The notes: generated by a model from the letters alone, not told the origin. Shown: positions 1 through 9,521, counted from the first letter of the stretch. The stretch: 21,234 nucleotides of DNA from Jimgerdemannia flammicorona (GCA_003990745.1 RBNI01001700.1:1-21234); one strand, 5' to 3'. A program made the numbers and translations.

Positions 1-525
1 CTTCCCAATGAAAGACCACCTTGTCCAACACTATCCCCACCCTCTCACCACTCTGCTCACAGATCCTCACCACCAAACCGTGACATCGGCCCCCCTGAGG
101 ACCCCAACCCACCCACCATCCAGTCAGCAGATCCCCCAATAGCCCTTCCCATCTTAACACCTTCTCTCCCAGCCCCAGCTACCGGCCCTCCTCAAATACA
201 AAAAGCCAATGACCTGCCAGTCCTACCTATATTGCTAATACCCACCCAACAGTGAGCCAACTATTACCCACCCCACCTATGAGCCGAGATCTCAAGCCCT
301 CCCATCGACCTCCCTCTCCCACTAGCCTATGCCTCACACTCAGTCGATCCCCTATCTCAGCCCAAAAGTCCCCCAAAACCTCACACTCTCCCAGCCAATG
401 TTCTGGCATCTGTACATAACCCCCAGCTCTCCCTACGACATAACACTCCTCACAGTCAAATTGTCCACCAACCACCAAATGCCCCGTATGGAAATTCAGC
501 ATGACATTCCTCCGCAATCAAGCTT
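1..525 (-). mobile_element. LINE copy 0: 3' part of a non-LTR retrotransposon, entering from the left edge
   Basis: Read on the minus strand, this stretch aligns with the last part of LINE copy 2 (about 14,040-14,560 plus) and with copy 1 (about 6,015-6,340 minus). It covers the end of ORF2 and probably reaches close to the 3' UTR. The remaining 3' end and any poly(A) tail lie beyond position 1. At about 520-530 the LINE similarity stops and gypsy protease sequence starts, so this is a 5'-truncated LINE lying inside or against a gypsy element. Unlike its neighbours it still holds many CG dinucleotides (for example near 78, 86, 183, 285, 305, 347, 437), so it is the least mutated LINE copy here. 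The exact junction is uncertain by about 10 bp. Confidence 0.75.
227..517 (-). pseudogene. LINE ORF2 C-terminal fragment with Cys-Cys-His-Cys motif
   Basis: An open stretch of 96 codons read on the minus strand, corresponding to the last part of LINE ORF2. Visible is a C-x2-C ... H-x4-C motif (CEEC, then EHWLGEC), the putative zinc-binding motif found near the C-terminus of many non-LTR retrotransposon polymerases and thought to bind nucleic acid. The same block occurs in copy 2 (FDCKEC, about 14,103) and, damaged, in copies 1 and 3. The apparent Met start is internal to ORF2, so this is not a gene start. It is a truncated remnant without endonuclease or RT. Similarity to copy 2 seems to continue in the same frame beyond the stop near 227, suggesting that this stop is a mutation rather than the natural end. 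Confidence 0.7.
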
Positions 526-539
526 AAGCTATACTCATT

Positions 540-2035
540 TTCAAAGACCTAGTCAAAGGAAAAGAAGTTCAAGTACTCATAGACAGTGGAGCTACAGAGA
601 ACTTTATCAATCAGAATCTCATTGAAAGCCTCAAGATCCTCTCCAAGCCTATACTCAAGAATAACAGTATAGTTACTGCAGATGGTACACTGCATCCTAT
701 TGAGTCAATTGCTACCACACTATCCATCAAGATCCAGAAATATTGGAAATGAGTAGACTTCGAGATTGCATCACTAGGAGATTATGACCTGATCCTAGAA
801 AAACTCTGGCTTACAAAACATAACCCAGACATTGATTGGTATAAGAATGAAGTCATCTTACTTCAAGATGGAGCTAATATTACTATCAAGATAGACAAGA
901 CTATGAGTAAGACCCAGATTGCAATACTGTTGGCCATATAGTATATGAGGGCACTCAAGAAGGCAATGTATGCCTTTATTATAATAGTCTATCCTAAGAA
1001 ATAAGACAAGAGACTATCAGTCAATAAAAGCATCAAGTTATTACTAGAATAATTCAAGGATATCTTTCCAGACAAGCTACCTGGTCTACTGTCTATATGA
1101 GAAGTTAATTATAAAATCAAACTGATACCAGGAGCTGTACTACCTAAGAAATATATATACCATATATTACTACTCAAAATTGAAGCAATTAAAAAGGAAC
1201 TAGAAGAACTACTTATATGAGAAGCTATCCAGTCAAACAAATCTCCTTATGGCTTACCAGTCTTATTTATTAAGAAGGATAGTATCCTGCAAATATATAT
1301 AAACTATTGTATACTCAACAAGCTTACTATCAAGAACTGCTATCCACTACTCTTGATTGATCAAATCTTTGATACTCTCAAGAATGCTAAGTATTTTATC
1401 AAGTTGGACCTTATATCAGGATACCACCAGATTCAAATCAAGTCAGAAGATATTCCCAAGACTGCATTCATAACTCCCTTTGGACTCTACAAATTTCTAG
1501 TCTTAGCATTTAATCTCACTAATATCTGCCATATTCCAGATCTTAATGAACAAGATATTCAAGAACTAACTATTTATTTTTCTATTAGTATATCTTGATA
1601 ATATTCTAATCTTTAGTATAACTAAAGAAGAATATCTCAAATATATTTGAATAGTTCTAAAAATCCTATGAAAATACTAGCTTTATGCCAAGCTCAAGAA
1701 GTATAAATTCTTTAAAGAATAAGTCAAATATCTTAGCTACATTATCTCTGTATAAGGAATTCAAGTAGACCCATATAAGATAGAAGTAATTAAAGAATAA
1801 CTTATTCTATCAAATCTCACAGAACTCTGATCCTTCCTTGGTCTAGCTGGCTACTACTATTGTTTTGTTAGAAACTTCTCTGGCATTGCTGAGCTACTAA
1901 CTAACCTCATGAGGAAGGCTCTGCACTCAGACTACTATGTACTCTACACCTGAGACCTCTTCTGTTAACAAGCTTTTCAAGAACTCAAGAACTACCTGAT
2001 CTATACTCCAGTCCTGCATAATACAAATCAAGGCC
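540..2035 (+). pseudogene. gypsy pol remnant: aspartic protease and reverse transcriptase
   Basis: In the frame starting at 540 the protease is readable: VLIDSGATENF holds the D-S/T-G active-site triplet of retropepsins, which cut the Gag-Pol polyprotein. The same frame runs, with stops, through the linker (KDIFPDKLPGLL) into the RT fingers (SPYGLPVLFIKK) and palm (KLDLISGYHQIQI, TAFITPFGLYKF), which would copy the element RNA to DNA. At about 1,525 the frame moves by one and continues through FQILMNKI to the catalytic box at 1,588-1,602, which reads VYLDN instead of the usual YLDD: the second Asp is lost. Downstream are the RT thumb and connection motifs (FLGLAGYYYCFVRNFS). Six stops between 540 and 1,250 (TGA, TAG, TAA) sit where CGA, TGG, CAG or CAA codons are expected. 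Clearly dead. Confidence 0.88.
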
Positions 2036-2450
2036 TAAAATTATGATCACTACTGATGTGTTGAATTTTGCCATTAGAGTAGTCCTGTTACAAGATAATA
2101 GCAAAGGATACTGTCCTATTGCTTTTGAGTCCTGCAAGTTGACCCCAACTAAACAAAAGCTAGCCACCTATGAGAAGGAACTACTAGTAATAATATATTC
2201 ACTAGACCACTAGTGATGCTATCTAGAAGGTATTGAGTTTGATATTATTACTAACCATCAATCCCTTAAACATTAACACCCAATCTACTCTGTTATATTT
2301 ATAAGCCAAGTGGAGCCTCAAGCTTCAAACCTTCAACCTGATGATCATCTACAAGTCTGGCAAGACACTTATAGTACCAGATACCTTATCAAGATGCCCA
2401 GACCTCACCACAATCATACAAGTTACCTTGGCATTAGAATTCCTAGACCA
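2036..2450 (+). pseudogene. gypsy pol remnant: RNase H domain
   Basis: After another frame change near 2,035 the gypsy-type RNase H is readable from about 2,046: ITTDVLNFAIRVVLLQD corresponds to the first catalytic Asp region (usually TDAS...GAVL.Q), and TYEKELLVII carries the catalytic Glu. The third key position reads FDIITNHQSLK where the family has TDHQSL, so Asp has become Asn. The frame shifts again after about 2,272; the following segment (QTFNLMIIYKSG, PDTLSRCPDL) is the usual tether leading to the integrase. This domain would degrade the RNA strand of the RNA-DNA hybrid during reverse transcription; here it is inactive by its stops and by the lost Asp. Confidence 0.82.
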
Positions 2451-2500
2451 AATCAGATAAGCTTATAAAGAAGACACAGTTACCACTAGAGTTTTTTCGA

Positions 2501-3870
2501 ATGAGCTCAAGGATATACATATATACTGTTGAAAACAATCTGATCTATCATCAAGACCAAGTCTATCTATCTGAAAACATAAACCTATACTATAAGGTTT
2601 TGCAAGAACACTATGACTCTCTCCTTACCAGTCATTTGAGAATTGAGAAGACTGTCAAGAACATTCAATACCACTACTATTGGCCAAGCATGGTCAAGGA
2701 AATCAAGAACTATGTTACCAGCTGTGATCTATATCAGCACAATAAGTCTATCAACTAAGCACTAGCTGGTTTGCTACAACTACTGCCAATTTCTACCAAG
2801 AAATTCAAGTAAGTTACCATGGACTTTGTAACTCAACTACTATGAACTCAATCTGATACTGATGCTATTATCATATTTATCAACTGCCTGACTAAGACTA
2901 TGGTTGCTAAACCAACCACTGTCAATATTATTGCACCTAAGATTACAAGAATCTTCTTCAAGTCCATCTTCTATCATTATGGCCTACTATGAGTAATTGT
3001 CAGTAATCATAACCCTAAGTTTATCAGTTACTTCTAGTAAACTCTCTTCAAGACTCTGAGAACCTAATTAGCTATGTCTACTATCTTTTACCTACAAATA
3101 GATTGACAAACTAAGCACATAAACAGAACTCTAGAAAAAATGCTTAGAAACTATATTTCTTATAAGTATGATAATTGGGACTACTACCTGACTTATATAG
3201 AGTTTGTATATAATAATACTATCTAATCATCTACTGATCTTTCCTCTTTCTGGCTACTTCATAGTTAAGATTCTGAGACTCCTACAAGTCTATTCTCTTT
3301 TAAGAAAAATAGTTAAATACAAGTCTTTACTACCAAGAGCCTTATAGATAAAATGAATGAACTATTCAAGATTGCCACTGTAAATTTTCAAAAGGCTCAA
3401 TAGTATCAAGCCAAGTATGCTGACAAGAAATACTATGATATCACTTACACTGTTAGAGATCAAGTTCTACTGTCTACTGAGAATCTTAAGATACAATCTC
3501 AAGTTAACCATTCTTTAAATAAGTTCCAATCTAAGTATATTAGACCTTTCAAAATCACTGAACAAGTCTCTGCATCCTCCTATCACCTCAAGCTACCTGA
3601 AACTATAAGAGTATATCTAGTTTTTCATATATTATACCTCAAGGCCTAGAACCAGTCACTGCTCTACTCTGGTCAAATTCTTAAGCCATCAGTCTCTGTG
3701 ATTATTGAACACCATATCAAGTATAAAGCTGAGAAAATCCTTAACAAATGAATCTGCTATCACTATTCTAAATATCTAGTCAAGTGGATAGTCTACTCTG
3801 AATATGATATTATCTGAAAACTGCTGGTCAATCTTAAGAACTCTCAAAATCTAGTTTAAGACTTTGAGGT
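2501..3870 (+). pseudogene. gypsy pol remnant: integrase with C-terminal chromodomain
   Basis: A single frame with many stops runs from 2,501 to about 3,870. First comes the integrase zinc-binding region (SHLRIEKTVKNIQ, YYWPSMVKEIKNYV, CDLYQHNKS), where the second Cys of the usual CDxCQRNK has become Tyr. The catalytic core follows: MDFVTQLL keeps the first Asp, VIVSNHNPKF has Asn where the second Asp (SDRDPxF) belongs, and QTKHINRTLEKML has Lys in place of the catalytic Glu (QTERxNRTLE). At about 3,686-3,860 lies a chromodomain (KAEKILNK, YLVKWIVYSEYD, NLKNSQNLV), the module that in chromoviruses steers integration to chromatin carrying particular histone marks. One aromatic-cage Trp position (usually TWEP) is now TGA. 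All losses fit G-to-A or C-to-T transitions. Confidence 0.87.
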
Positions 3871-4182
3871 AAAATATATTATCCAATTCCTATAGTGACT
3901 TTCTTGTATTATTGATAATTTATAGCAATAATCAGTGCCTTATGTATCAGAAGTTTACTTTGGGACCCCAGAACTAGCAGAATATTTAATAAATAGAAGT
4001 CTACTGAAATGAAACTACTAGCTAGATTTGAACCTCTCTTAGTTAGTTAGTCTGGTAATAGACCCTCTGCTCTATATAAGGATGGCCAATCTTCACCAAT
4101 GTACTGATATAAGTTTGAGAAATTTTGGTTAAGTATATCTAGTCTTGTATTATCTAAAAACTCAATAAGGATATTAGTTCTT
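3871..4182 (+). other. gypsy 3' untranslated region with a small hairpin
   Basis: Non-coding stretch between the end of pol and the polypurine tract. It contains a self-complementary segment near 4,050-4,064 (GTCTGGTAATAGAC) and, on the minus strand, GGTTCAAATCTAGC (about 4,021-4,034), which resembles a tRNA T-arm/B-box. A CTATATAAGG motif lies at about 4,073-4,082. I see no reading frame. The tRNA resemblance is incomplete because no matching stems close. Confidence 0.5.
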
Positions 4183-4195
4183 AAGGAAAGAGAGA
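4183..4195 (+). other. polypurine tract of gypsy copy A
   Basis: AAGGAAAGAGAGA is a 13-base all-purine run directly before TGTAATAA, the expected position of the second-strand primer of an LTR retrotransposon. Its exact abutment with a TG-starting LTR supports the call. Confidence 0.75.
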
Positions 4196-4494
4196 TGTAA
4201 TAATTTCATAGTTATATTTAGCCTTAGTATATTTTTATATCTTTTAATTAGTCTTTTCTTGTTATTTCTTGAACATTCTACTATGTTCTACCACCTTCTA
4301 CTTATTTAGAAACCTGCTCTTAGTGTCCAGATACTACTAGAACATTTTTGTCTTTCTTTGGTACTAAGTATCTTGTTTTAGCTAGTTATAGAACATTTCA
4401 GAACATTGTAGAACAGTATTAGTCAGCTTTGTCAAGAATCTATTTCTTGGCATTTCTCTTTCTTTCTAAGATTCTTCCAGATTTTTCTTTCAGA

Positions 4495-4509
4495 TCATAT
4501 ATAAATATC
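4495..4509 (+). promoter_or_regulatory. TATA-like box in the LTR
   Basis: CATATATAAATATCC lies about 300 bp into the LTR and about 20 bp before an AATAAA motif, the usual U3/R arrangement in fungal gypsy LTRs. It would drive transcription of the element; RIP may have made it more A+T-rich than the original. Confidence 0.5.
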
Positions 4510-4524
4510 CTTGTTTTCTGTCTG

Positions 4525-4530
4525 AATAAA
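4525..4530 (+). promoter_or_regulatory. AATAAA polyadenylation motif in the LTR
   Basis: AATAAA in the context TGAATAAAGCTCAG, shortly after the TATA-like box. Its position fits the R region of an LTR, where the element transcript would be cleaved. Confidence 0.45.
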
Positions 4531-4657
4531 GCTCAGAATATTTTTCTTCCAGAAATCCTTTAAGAATACTTGAATCTTTAAGTATCTCATTGAGCTACTT
4601 TAGACCAATTAGAACTTCCAGATTTAGCCACTTTCTCTTAAAGAAACTAGAACTATT

Positions 4658-5054
4658 ATAGAGGGAATCAGATTCTACCTACTATTCTATATTTTTTGGA
4701 AGGTTTTTTTCTTTACCTATTACTCTATTTAGGATAGTAGAGGCTATTCTATTTAGCTTAGATATGATCTTGTATATATATTGGAATTTCAGGTATATAC
4801 TTTTAATTATTAGTATATAATTACTTTCCCCTTAGTAGTAGGAAGAATATAGTATATAGAATAAGGTATAGACTTCTTGTCCTACTATATCTGATATGGT
4901 TGAGCTACTAGACAATAGCTAGCCTAAATTAATGGAGATATAGTACTCAGAGAGAGGATGGGGGAGGGTTTTGACCTATATAGTCTAGGTTTTCTTCCAA
5001 TAAAAATTCATAAGATATAAAGTCTATTAAAAAAAAAAAAAAAAAAAAAAAAAA
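4658..5054 (+). mobile_element. Poly(A) retroposon, RIP-mutated 3' fragment
   Basis: This aligns nearly without gaps to 19,450-19,842, the 3' third of the young retroposon, and ends in 26 A (5,029-5,054). The shared tail includes a 28-bp identical block (4,908-4,935 against 19,700-19,727) and AATAAA at about 4,999-5,004. Against the young copy it shows many G-to-A and C-to-T changes, mostly at CA and TG. It has no coding capacity. It is 5'-truncated, as is usual for target-primed insertions. I find no convincing target-site duplication flanking it. It interrupts or abuts the end of the gypsy LTR. Confidence 0.85.
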
Positions 5055-5948
5055 CCAAGAAGGAGAAAAAAACTCAAATATATTTTCATATTAGTATAAT
5101 ATATACATATCAGAATATCTTCTTGAGTTTATAATAATAAATATTAAACTTTTTAAATATAAAATTGAGATTTTTAAATAAAAAAAAAAGTTATATCTTT
5201 GAGGAGAAATCTGTAGAATTTGGTAAAATCAATATGAATTTTCTATTATTACTACTTAAAAGATTAAAATGTGCTAATTCTATATAACTTTAAGATAGCA
5301 GATTTAAGAAACTGAGATAATAATTATAAAAATTCTACTTGACAAGCTTATTGAAGTCAATACTCAATAAGTATCAAGCTTATTATAGTAAATACTTAAG
5401 CTTATTATAGTGAATGCTTGAGCTTATTGCAGTAAATGCTTGAGCTTATTGTGGTGAATGCTTGAGCTTATTATACTGAATACTTAAGCTTATTAAAGTG
5501 AATACTTATATATAAAGCATTGATCATAATATCATTAATAAGTACTAATACTAATTAAGCTTAAATATAATAAATATTATAATCAATACTTATATACTAA
5601 GGCTTAATACTTAGACTTTGAATAAAAAAGAGCTATAACTATTATAAAAAACCCTTTACTACTACTCTTTATTACTATTCTTTATCTAAATACTCCAAAC
5701 CCTCTAAACTCTCTAAATACTCTAATCTCACCTATCTCACTTTTTTAATTTATACTCTAATCTTATCTATTCCACTATATCTTAACTAAATCTACACTTT
5801 ATATGTAGAAATTTATCTTATCTTACAATCTATATTCAAGTATAGAATATACTAGTGATAACTTATTATCTTTCTCTTCTTAAAAAGAGAGAAATAAAGT
5901 CAAAAAAAGACTATTTAGACTAGAAATATATAATAAAATTTGAACATA
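5055..5948. other. A+T-rich spacer without genes
   Basis: No reading frame or domain is recognisable. The stretch is strongly A+T-rich with no CG seen. It contains the 22-bp minisatellite at 5,376-5,507 and a pyrimidine-rich section at about 5,655-5,790 made of short TACTCT/CTCTAA-like words. It may be old, fully decayed repeat sequence. Confidence 0.6.
5376..5507 (+). repeat. 22-bp minisatellite, six units
   Basis: Six head-to-tail 22-bp units start at 5,376, 5,398, 5,420, 5,442, 5,464 and 5,486. The consensus is (A/G)AGCTTATTATAGTGAATGCTT, with a few substitutions and no length change. A diverged extra unit lies at 5,344-5,365, separated by about 10 bp. Differences between units are mainly G/A, consistent with transition decay. 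Confidence 0.85.
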
Positions 5949-6012
5949 CTTCTTTCTCTACTACTTTATTAGTCACAAGGTTTAATAGGCAATCTTCGGA
6001 GTCCTCTTTCTA
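5949..6012 (+). mobile_element. Scrap of the 5' end of the poly(A) retroposon
   Basis: About 60 bp match 18,652-18,712 of the young retroposon. Shared words are TTTCTCTNCTAC, GTCACAAGGTTT and TAGGCAA(C/T)CTT, then GAGTCC. The copy is mutated (GGTTTGG to GGTTTAA, CCGGTC to TTAGTC). After about 6,012 the sequence becomes LINE copy 1 read backwards. So only the 5' tip survives, in direct contact with the LINE. Confidence 0.65.
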
Positions 6013-9000
6013 TCTATCATCAACCACTCTCATCTAGCCACTCTTATCCCCAATATCAACTATTGTCTCTCCTCAAATACAAAAAGCCAATATTCTATCA
6101 GCCTAATCCAAATTACCAGTATCTATTCTAGTATCAGTCACTTATCTCCCAACCCCTCCACCAGCCTCCTCTAGAGGTCACCCCATCTCCCTTCTACCAT
6201 CAACTCTGATAGTTATACTCCCAGCTATATCTCAATCTCCCTTCAAAAGTCCCCCATCACCTCATACTCCCCCAGCCAATATTCAGGAATCTGTACTACT
6301 CCTCTATCTTGCTTGACATTCAGACACTCCTCATACTTCTGAGTACTCTCTTCTACCAAATAGTCCATCCAGTAGTTCAATATAATATTATATTATAGAA
6401 CTCTCCACCATATCATATAGAACTTGAGAGATCTATCTAGCTACCTACTTATCCTACTGCTAAATATGATTTTACTCCCACTCCTCACCAATCTCTACCC
6501 CCTGCTATGCTTTAGGCCACAGATCTCTCTCATACTCTTGAAGGCACTCTATGCTATTCTCTAAGCAGAAATTATTAGTTGGTACTCTGCCCAACAGAAG
6601 GTAGTCCCATCTTTATATCTGGGGTCCCCACTTCTCTATCTCCTCTACCCCTTCATCACCTCTCCATTGGAGACCAATATAGTGTGCCCCATTAGCCACT
6701 CTCCACTAAAATCCCCTATACTATATCCTCAGACTCTCCTCTAAAGCCACCAGAGAGAGAAAATCTCCAGTCATATCTCAAGGAGAAAATTTGGCCTCCC
6801 ATACTCTCTGCATAAGTGGAATCTACTCCCTACCCCTTAGCTTGCTTGCTCACTTCAGCCACCATGCTCTCAAGTAGTAAAAACACTTGGAAAAGTCCAT
6901 CAGACCCAGACCTCTCTAGTCTACTGATCAGGTCAACACCTTCCAGCCAATCTAGCTCTACTGCTCTGCCCATATCTAGGTTCTGGCTATCTTCAGTAAA
7001 TTCTTGATCATCTATGTCAGAAAGTCTAAGTGATATTCTAGATACTACAGCTTAGACAGTCAGTAGACATTCAATACTATTATCCTTTCTGTCAGAGAAA
7101 TATAGTAACTACTCTACCCTAAGAAAGTACTTCCTTATATAGCTAATCTCTGCTCCCACTACTCACATGGTAGTAAGGAGCCATATATTGAAAAATAAAT
7201 TCCCAGATACTGAACAGCCTCTCTCACTAGAACAATTGTTCTAATTACATCATCTCCTACTATTTCTCTTCCTAGCGTCAAGGTCTTATACTTATACTAG
7301 TTGAGCTTGGTACCTGAGTACCCCTCATACTATTCTATGATATCTTTCAGTGCCACAATATCTGCAACTGACCCCAGCCTAACCACCATATCATTAGTGA
7401 AGGCCCCACCTTCCAATTAACCTCTAGAATGTCCAACCCCCCTATCTTTCACCATATCCTATCCAAAAGTGGCTCTAGAGATAGCATATACAAAATTAGC
7501 AACAATGGATCTCCTTGTAGCACTTCTCTACCCAGAGGGAAAGAGACCCCTTTGTGTCTATTCACTATGATTACTATCTGACTCTCTTTCAGCAGACTGA
7601 TCAAGGCCTACTAGACCCCATAGGGGACCTCTATATACTTTAGTACTCTCTCTAACCATATTCTTCAGACTCTGTTATAGGCCTTCTCCTGGTTCAGAAA
7701 CACCAGTCAGCTATCTACTCCAGTAGTGTGGGTACTCTCAATAACACTATGCACTCAGGCTGTCTCATCTCTGATTAGATGTCCCCTTATAAATTCTCTC
7801 TACTCAGTCCCCAGGACCTATTGGGCCACTCTCTGCAGCCTAGCTACCAGAACCTTTGTAACCAGTTTGTGATCTATATTTAGGAGCATGATCAGTCTCC
7901 AGTTCTTCCACTTCTTCCTCCTCCCCTTATTCTTAAACAGTAGAGCCATAAAACCCAAGCTCTGTTCTCCAATTTATACTCAAGAGTCTATTACTTTATT
8001 ATACATTGCTGTCATTTCTTCTAGAGTCAACTCAACTTCTACCATCCTTTTCCAGAAGTCTCACTGTAAGCTATTCTCCCCTGATATAGTTCCAGAGCTC
8101 ATTATTAGCAGAACTTACTAAATCTCCTCTCCTTAGACAGTAGTACCAAAATTACCTAAGTCTGCTGCCAGATCAGAGTGCTATTCCTCTAAGTACTTAT
8201 CAATGTTCAACATCCCCTCTCCTCTATCCTCCTCACTCTATAAGTATCCCTACTGCTGGCTCAGCTGGTCCAAAATCTCTAGTATTCCAACCACTAACTC
8301 TCCTGCCTCATCTAGTACTTCCTTCTACTGCTGTCAGACTTTTCTTACCTATAACAACTATAACAAAAACTTGGTTGGCTGCTCTCCCTCCTCCAGACTC
8401 TACCACTGCAATCTGGCTGCTATGTACTTAACTTATAGATCTTCTTCCTGCTGCAGAACATCCTTCAGCTCCTTCACCTCAAGCCTAACTCCTTCATTCA
8501 CCAGATCTGCCTAAGATACCAACAATCTTACAAATCTTTAAGAGACCCACCTCATTTGCTTCTTCCTCTGGGTACCTTACACTCTTTCTGTCTCTCCCCA
8601 ATTCTGTTATATCTCAGACTTCAATTGTACTCAGTGATCCCTAATCTCCAGTCCTACTGCTCTCCATCTAAGAATCCTAGAGTTAATATCTATCACTCAT
8701 GCCTCTTACAGAGAGACCTCCCCTAGTAAAGAAATATTTAGTCACCAATATCCAGGCCCCTCCCCATCTCTCCCAAAATACCTCTCTTCTAAAAGACCCC
8801 AGTGATCTGACCATAGACCCCAAATAGTCTCCAAAGACCTCCAGATATCAACTCCCCAGTAGTCAGCAGTCAACATTCAGTCAATTCTCAAGCTAAGCCC
8901 TGCTACTCAGTAGGTAAAGACCTGATGATCCCCCCATCCAAGCCTCCCAGCATCTACTAAAGAGCTCAAATATTTGACCTCCTTCCAGGCTTCAATATCT

Positions 9001-9486
9001 CTACTTCTGCCCATTATCTCTCTATCTCTATCAGTTTGGTTGATTATCCCATCCTGTATCATGTTAAAGTCTCTCCCTAGGCAATCAATCTCTATCTCTA
9101 CCAATACTCCAGACTCTTATAGCCCTTGTATCCATTCTACTCTCTCCTCTCTTTTTGCCAGACAGTAATATGACCCAACTGTCAAAGCCCTTCAGCCTAG
9201 TCTCTTCCAAATGCCCCACACTACCCTGCTCTCCTAATGTCCAATATCTCTCAGGTCCTCCTTACTCCTTCTGATTAGAATGTCTATACATCTATGTCAG
9301 ATAGCTATACTATCCCATTTCTTTGTCTGGTCCTGACTACATATCTAGGTCTCTATCACACCCAATATCCTGTAGTAAAAACAAATCAGCATCTGTCCCT
9401 TTCAGCCATCCAAAGATATTTTGCTACCTCACCACCTCTCAGAGCCCATTGACATTCAGTAAAAAGATTTTAGTTATACTGTTCAT
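6013..9486 (-). pseudogene. LINE copy 1 ORF2: endonuclease - reverse transcriptase - Cys/His motif
   Basis: The start is ATG at 9,486 (MNSITKIFLLNVNGL), which is also seen in copy 2. The N-terminal AP-endonuclease-like domain shows LLNVNGL, LFLLQDI, then RDFNMIQDG at about 9,080 (family GGDFN; the first Gly is now Arg) and WSDHW at about 8,806-8,820, so the Asp-His pair is kept. This enzyme nicks target DNA to prime reverse transcription. The RT follows: FLNQEKAYNRVW near 7,700, REVLQGDPLL near 7,540 and FTNDMV at 7,390-7,401 in place of the catalytic F/Y-A-D-D. A region like copy 2's FTECLHYLRVWWLK lies near 6,860, and the C-terminal motif near 6,290-6,340 has lost a Cys to Tyr (GEYEV). In-frame stops and shifts make it non-functional. 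No RNase H was recognised. Confidence 0.83.
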
Positions 9487-9521
9487 ACTGAATAATATTA
9501 TTTGAAGCACAGCCCTCTACT

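Larger units (their letters stand above)
526..4657 (+). mobile_element. Ty3/gypsy LTR retrotransposon (chromovirus type), copy A, 5'-truncated and RIP-mutated
   Basis: The domain order protease - RT - RNase H - integrase - chromodomain, followed by a polypurine tract and an LTR, is that of Ty3/gypsy chromoviruses. The left LTR, primer binding site and gag are absent: the element is cut at about 525 by LINE copy 0. The coding part has many in-frame stops and at least four frame changes. By eye I find only about two CG dinucleotides between 600 and 5,940. A second partial copy lies at 10,198-10,698. The right end is set where similarity to the poly(A) retroposon begins; the true LTR end may lie a few bases either side. 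Confidence 0.88.
4196..4657 (+). repeat. 3' LTR of gypsy copy A
   Basis: Starts with TGTAATAATTTC immediately after the polypurine tract. It holds several GAACATT-type short repeats (about 4,270-4,415), a TATA-like stretch and an AATAAA in the order expected for U3-R. No second LTR exists in the window, so the right end cannot be fixed by comparison. It is placed where the following poly(A) retroposon fragment begins (about 4,658), and may already be cut short by it. The LTR is heavily A+T-biased like the coding part. Confidence 0.65.

Noticed and set aside
540..3870. In-frame TGA at expected Trp positions could mean an alternative genetic code (TGA = Trp).
   Set aside because: TAG and TAA also occur at expected Trp, Gln and Arg positions, together with catalytic D-to-N changes; C-to-T/G-to-A mutation explains all of them.
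4620..5070. Target-site duplication around the mutated retroposon fragment.
   Set aside because: No convincing direct repeat links the sequence before 4,658 with that after 5,054; mutation or truncation may have erased it.
5376..5507. Regular repeats resembling a CRISPR array.
   Set aside because: Units are directly adjacent without spacers and the setting is eukaryotic; it is a minisatellite.
8203..8514. Plus-strand 103-codon ORF, Ser/Tyr-rich.
   Set aside because: It is the antisense shadow of LINE copy 1 ORF2, between endonuclease and RT.
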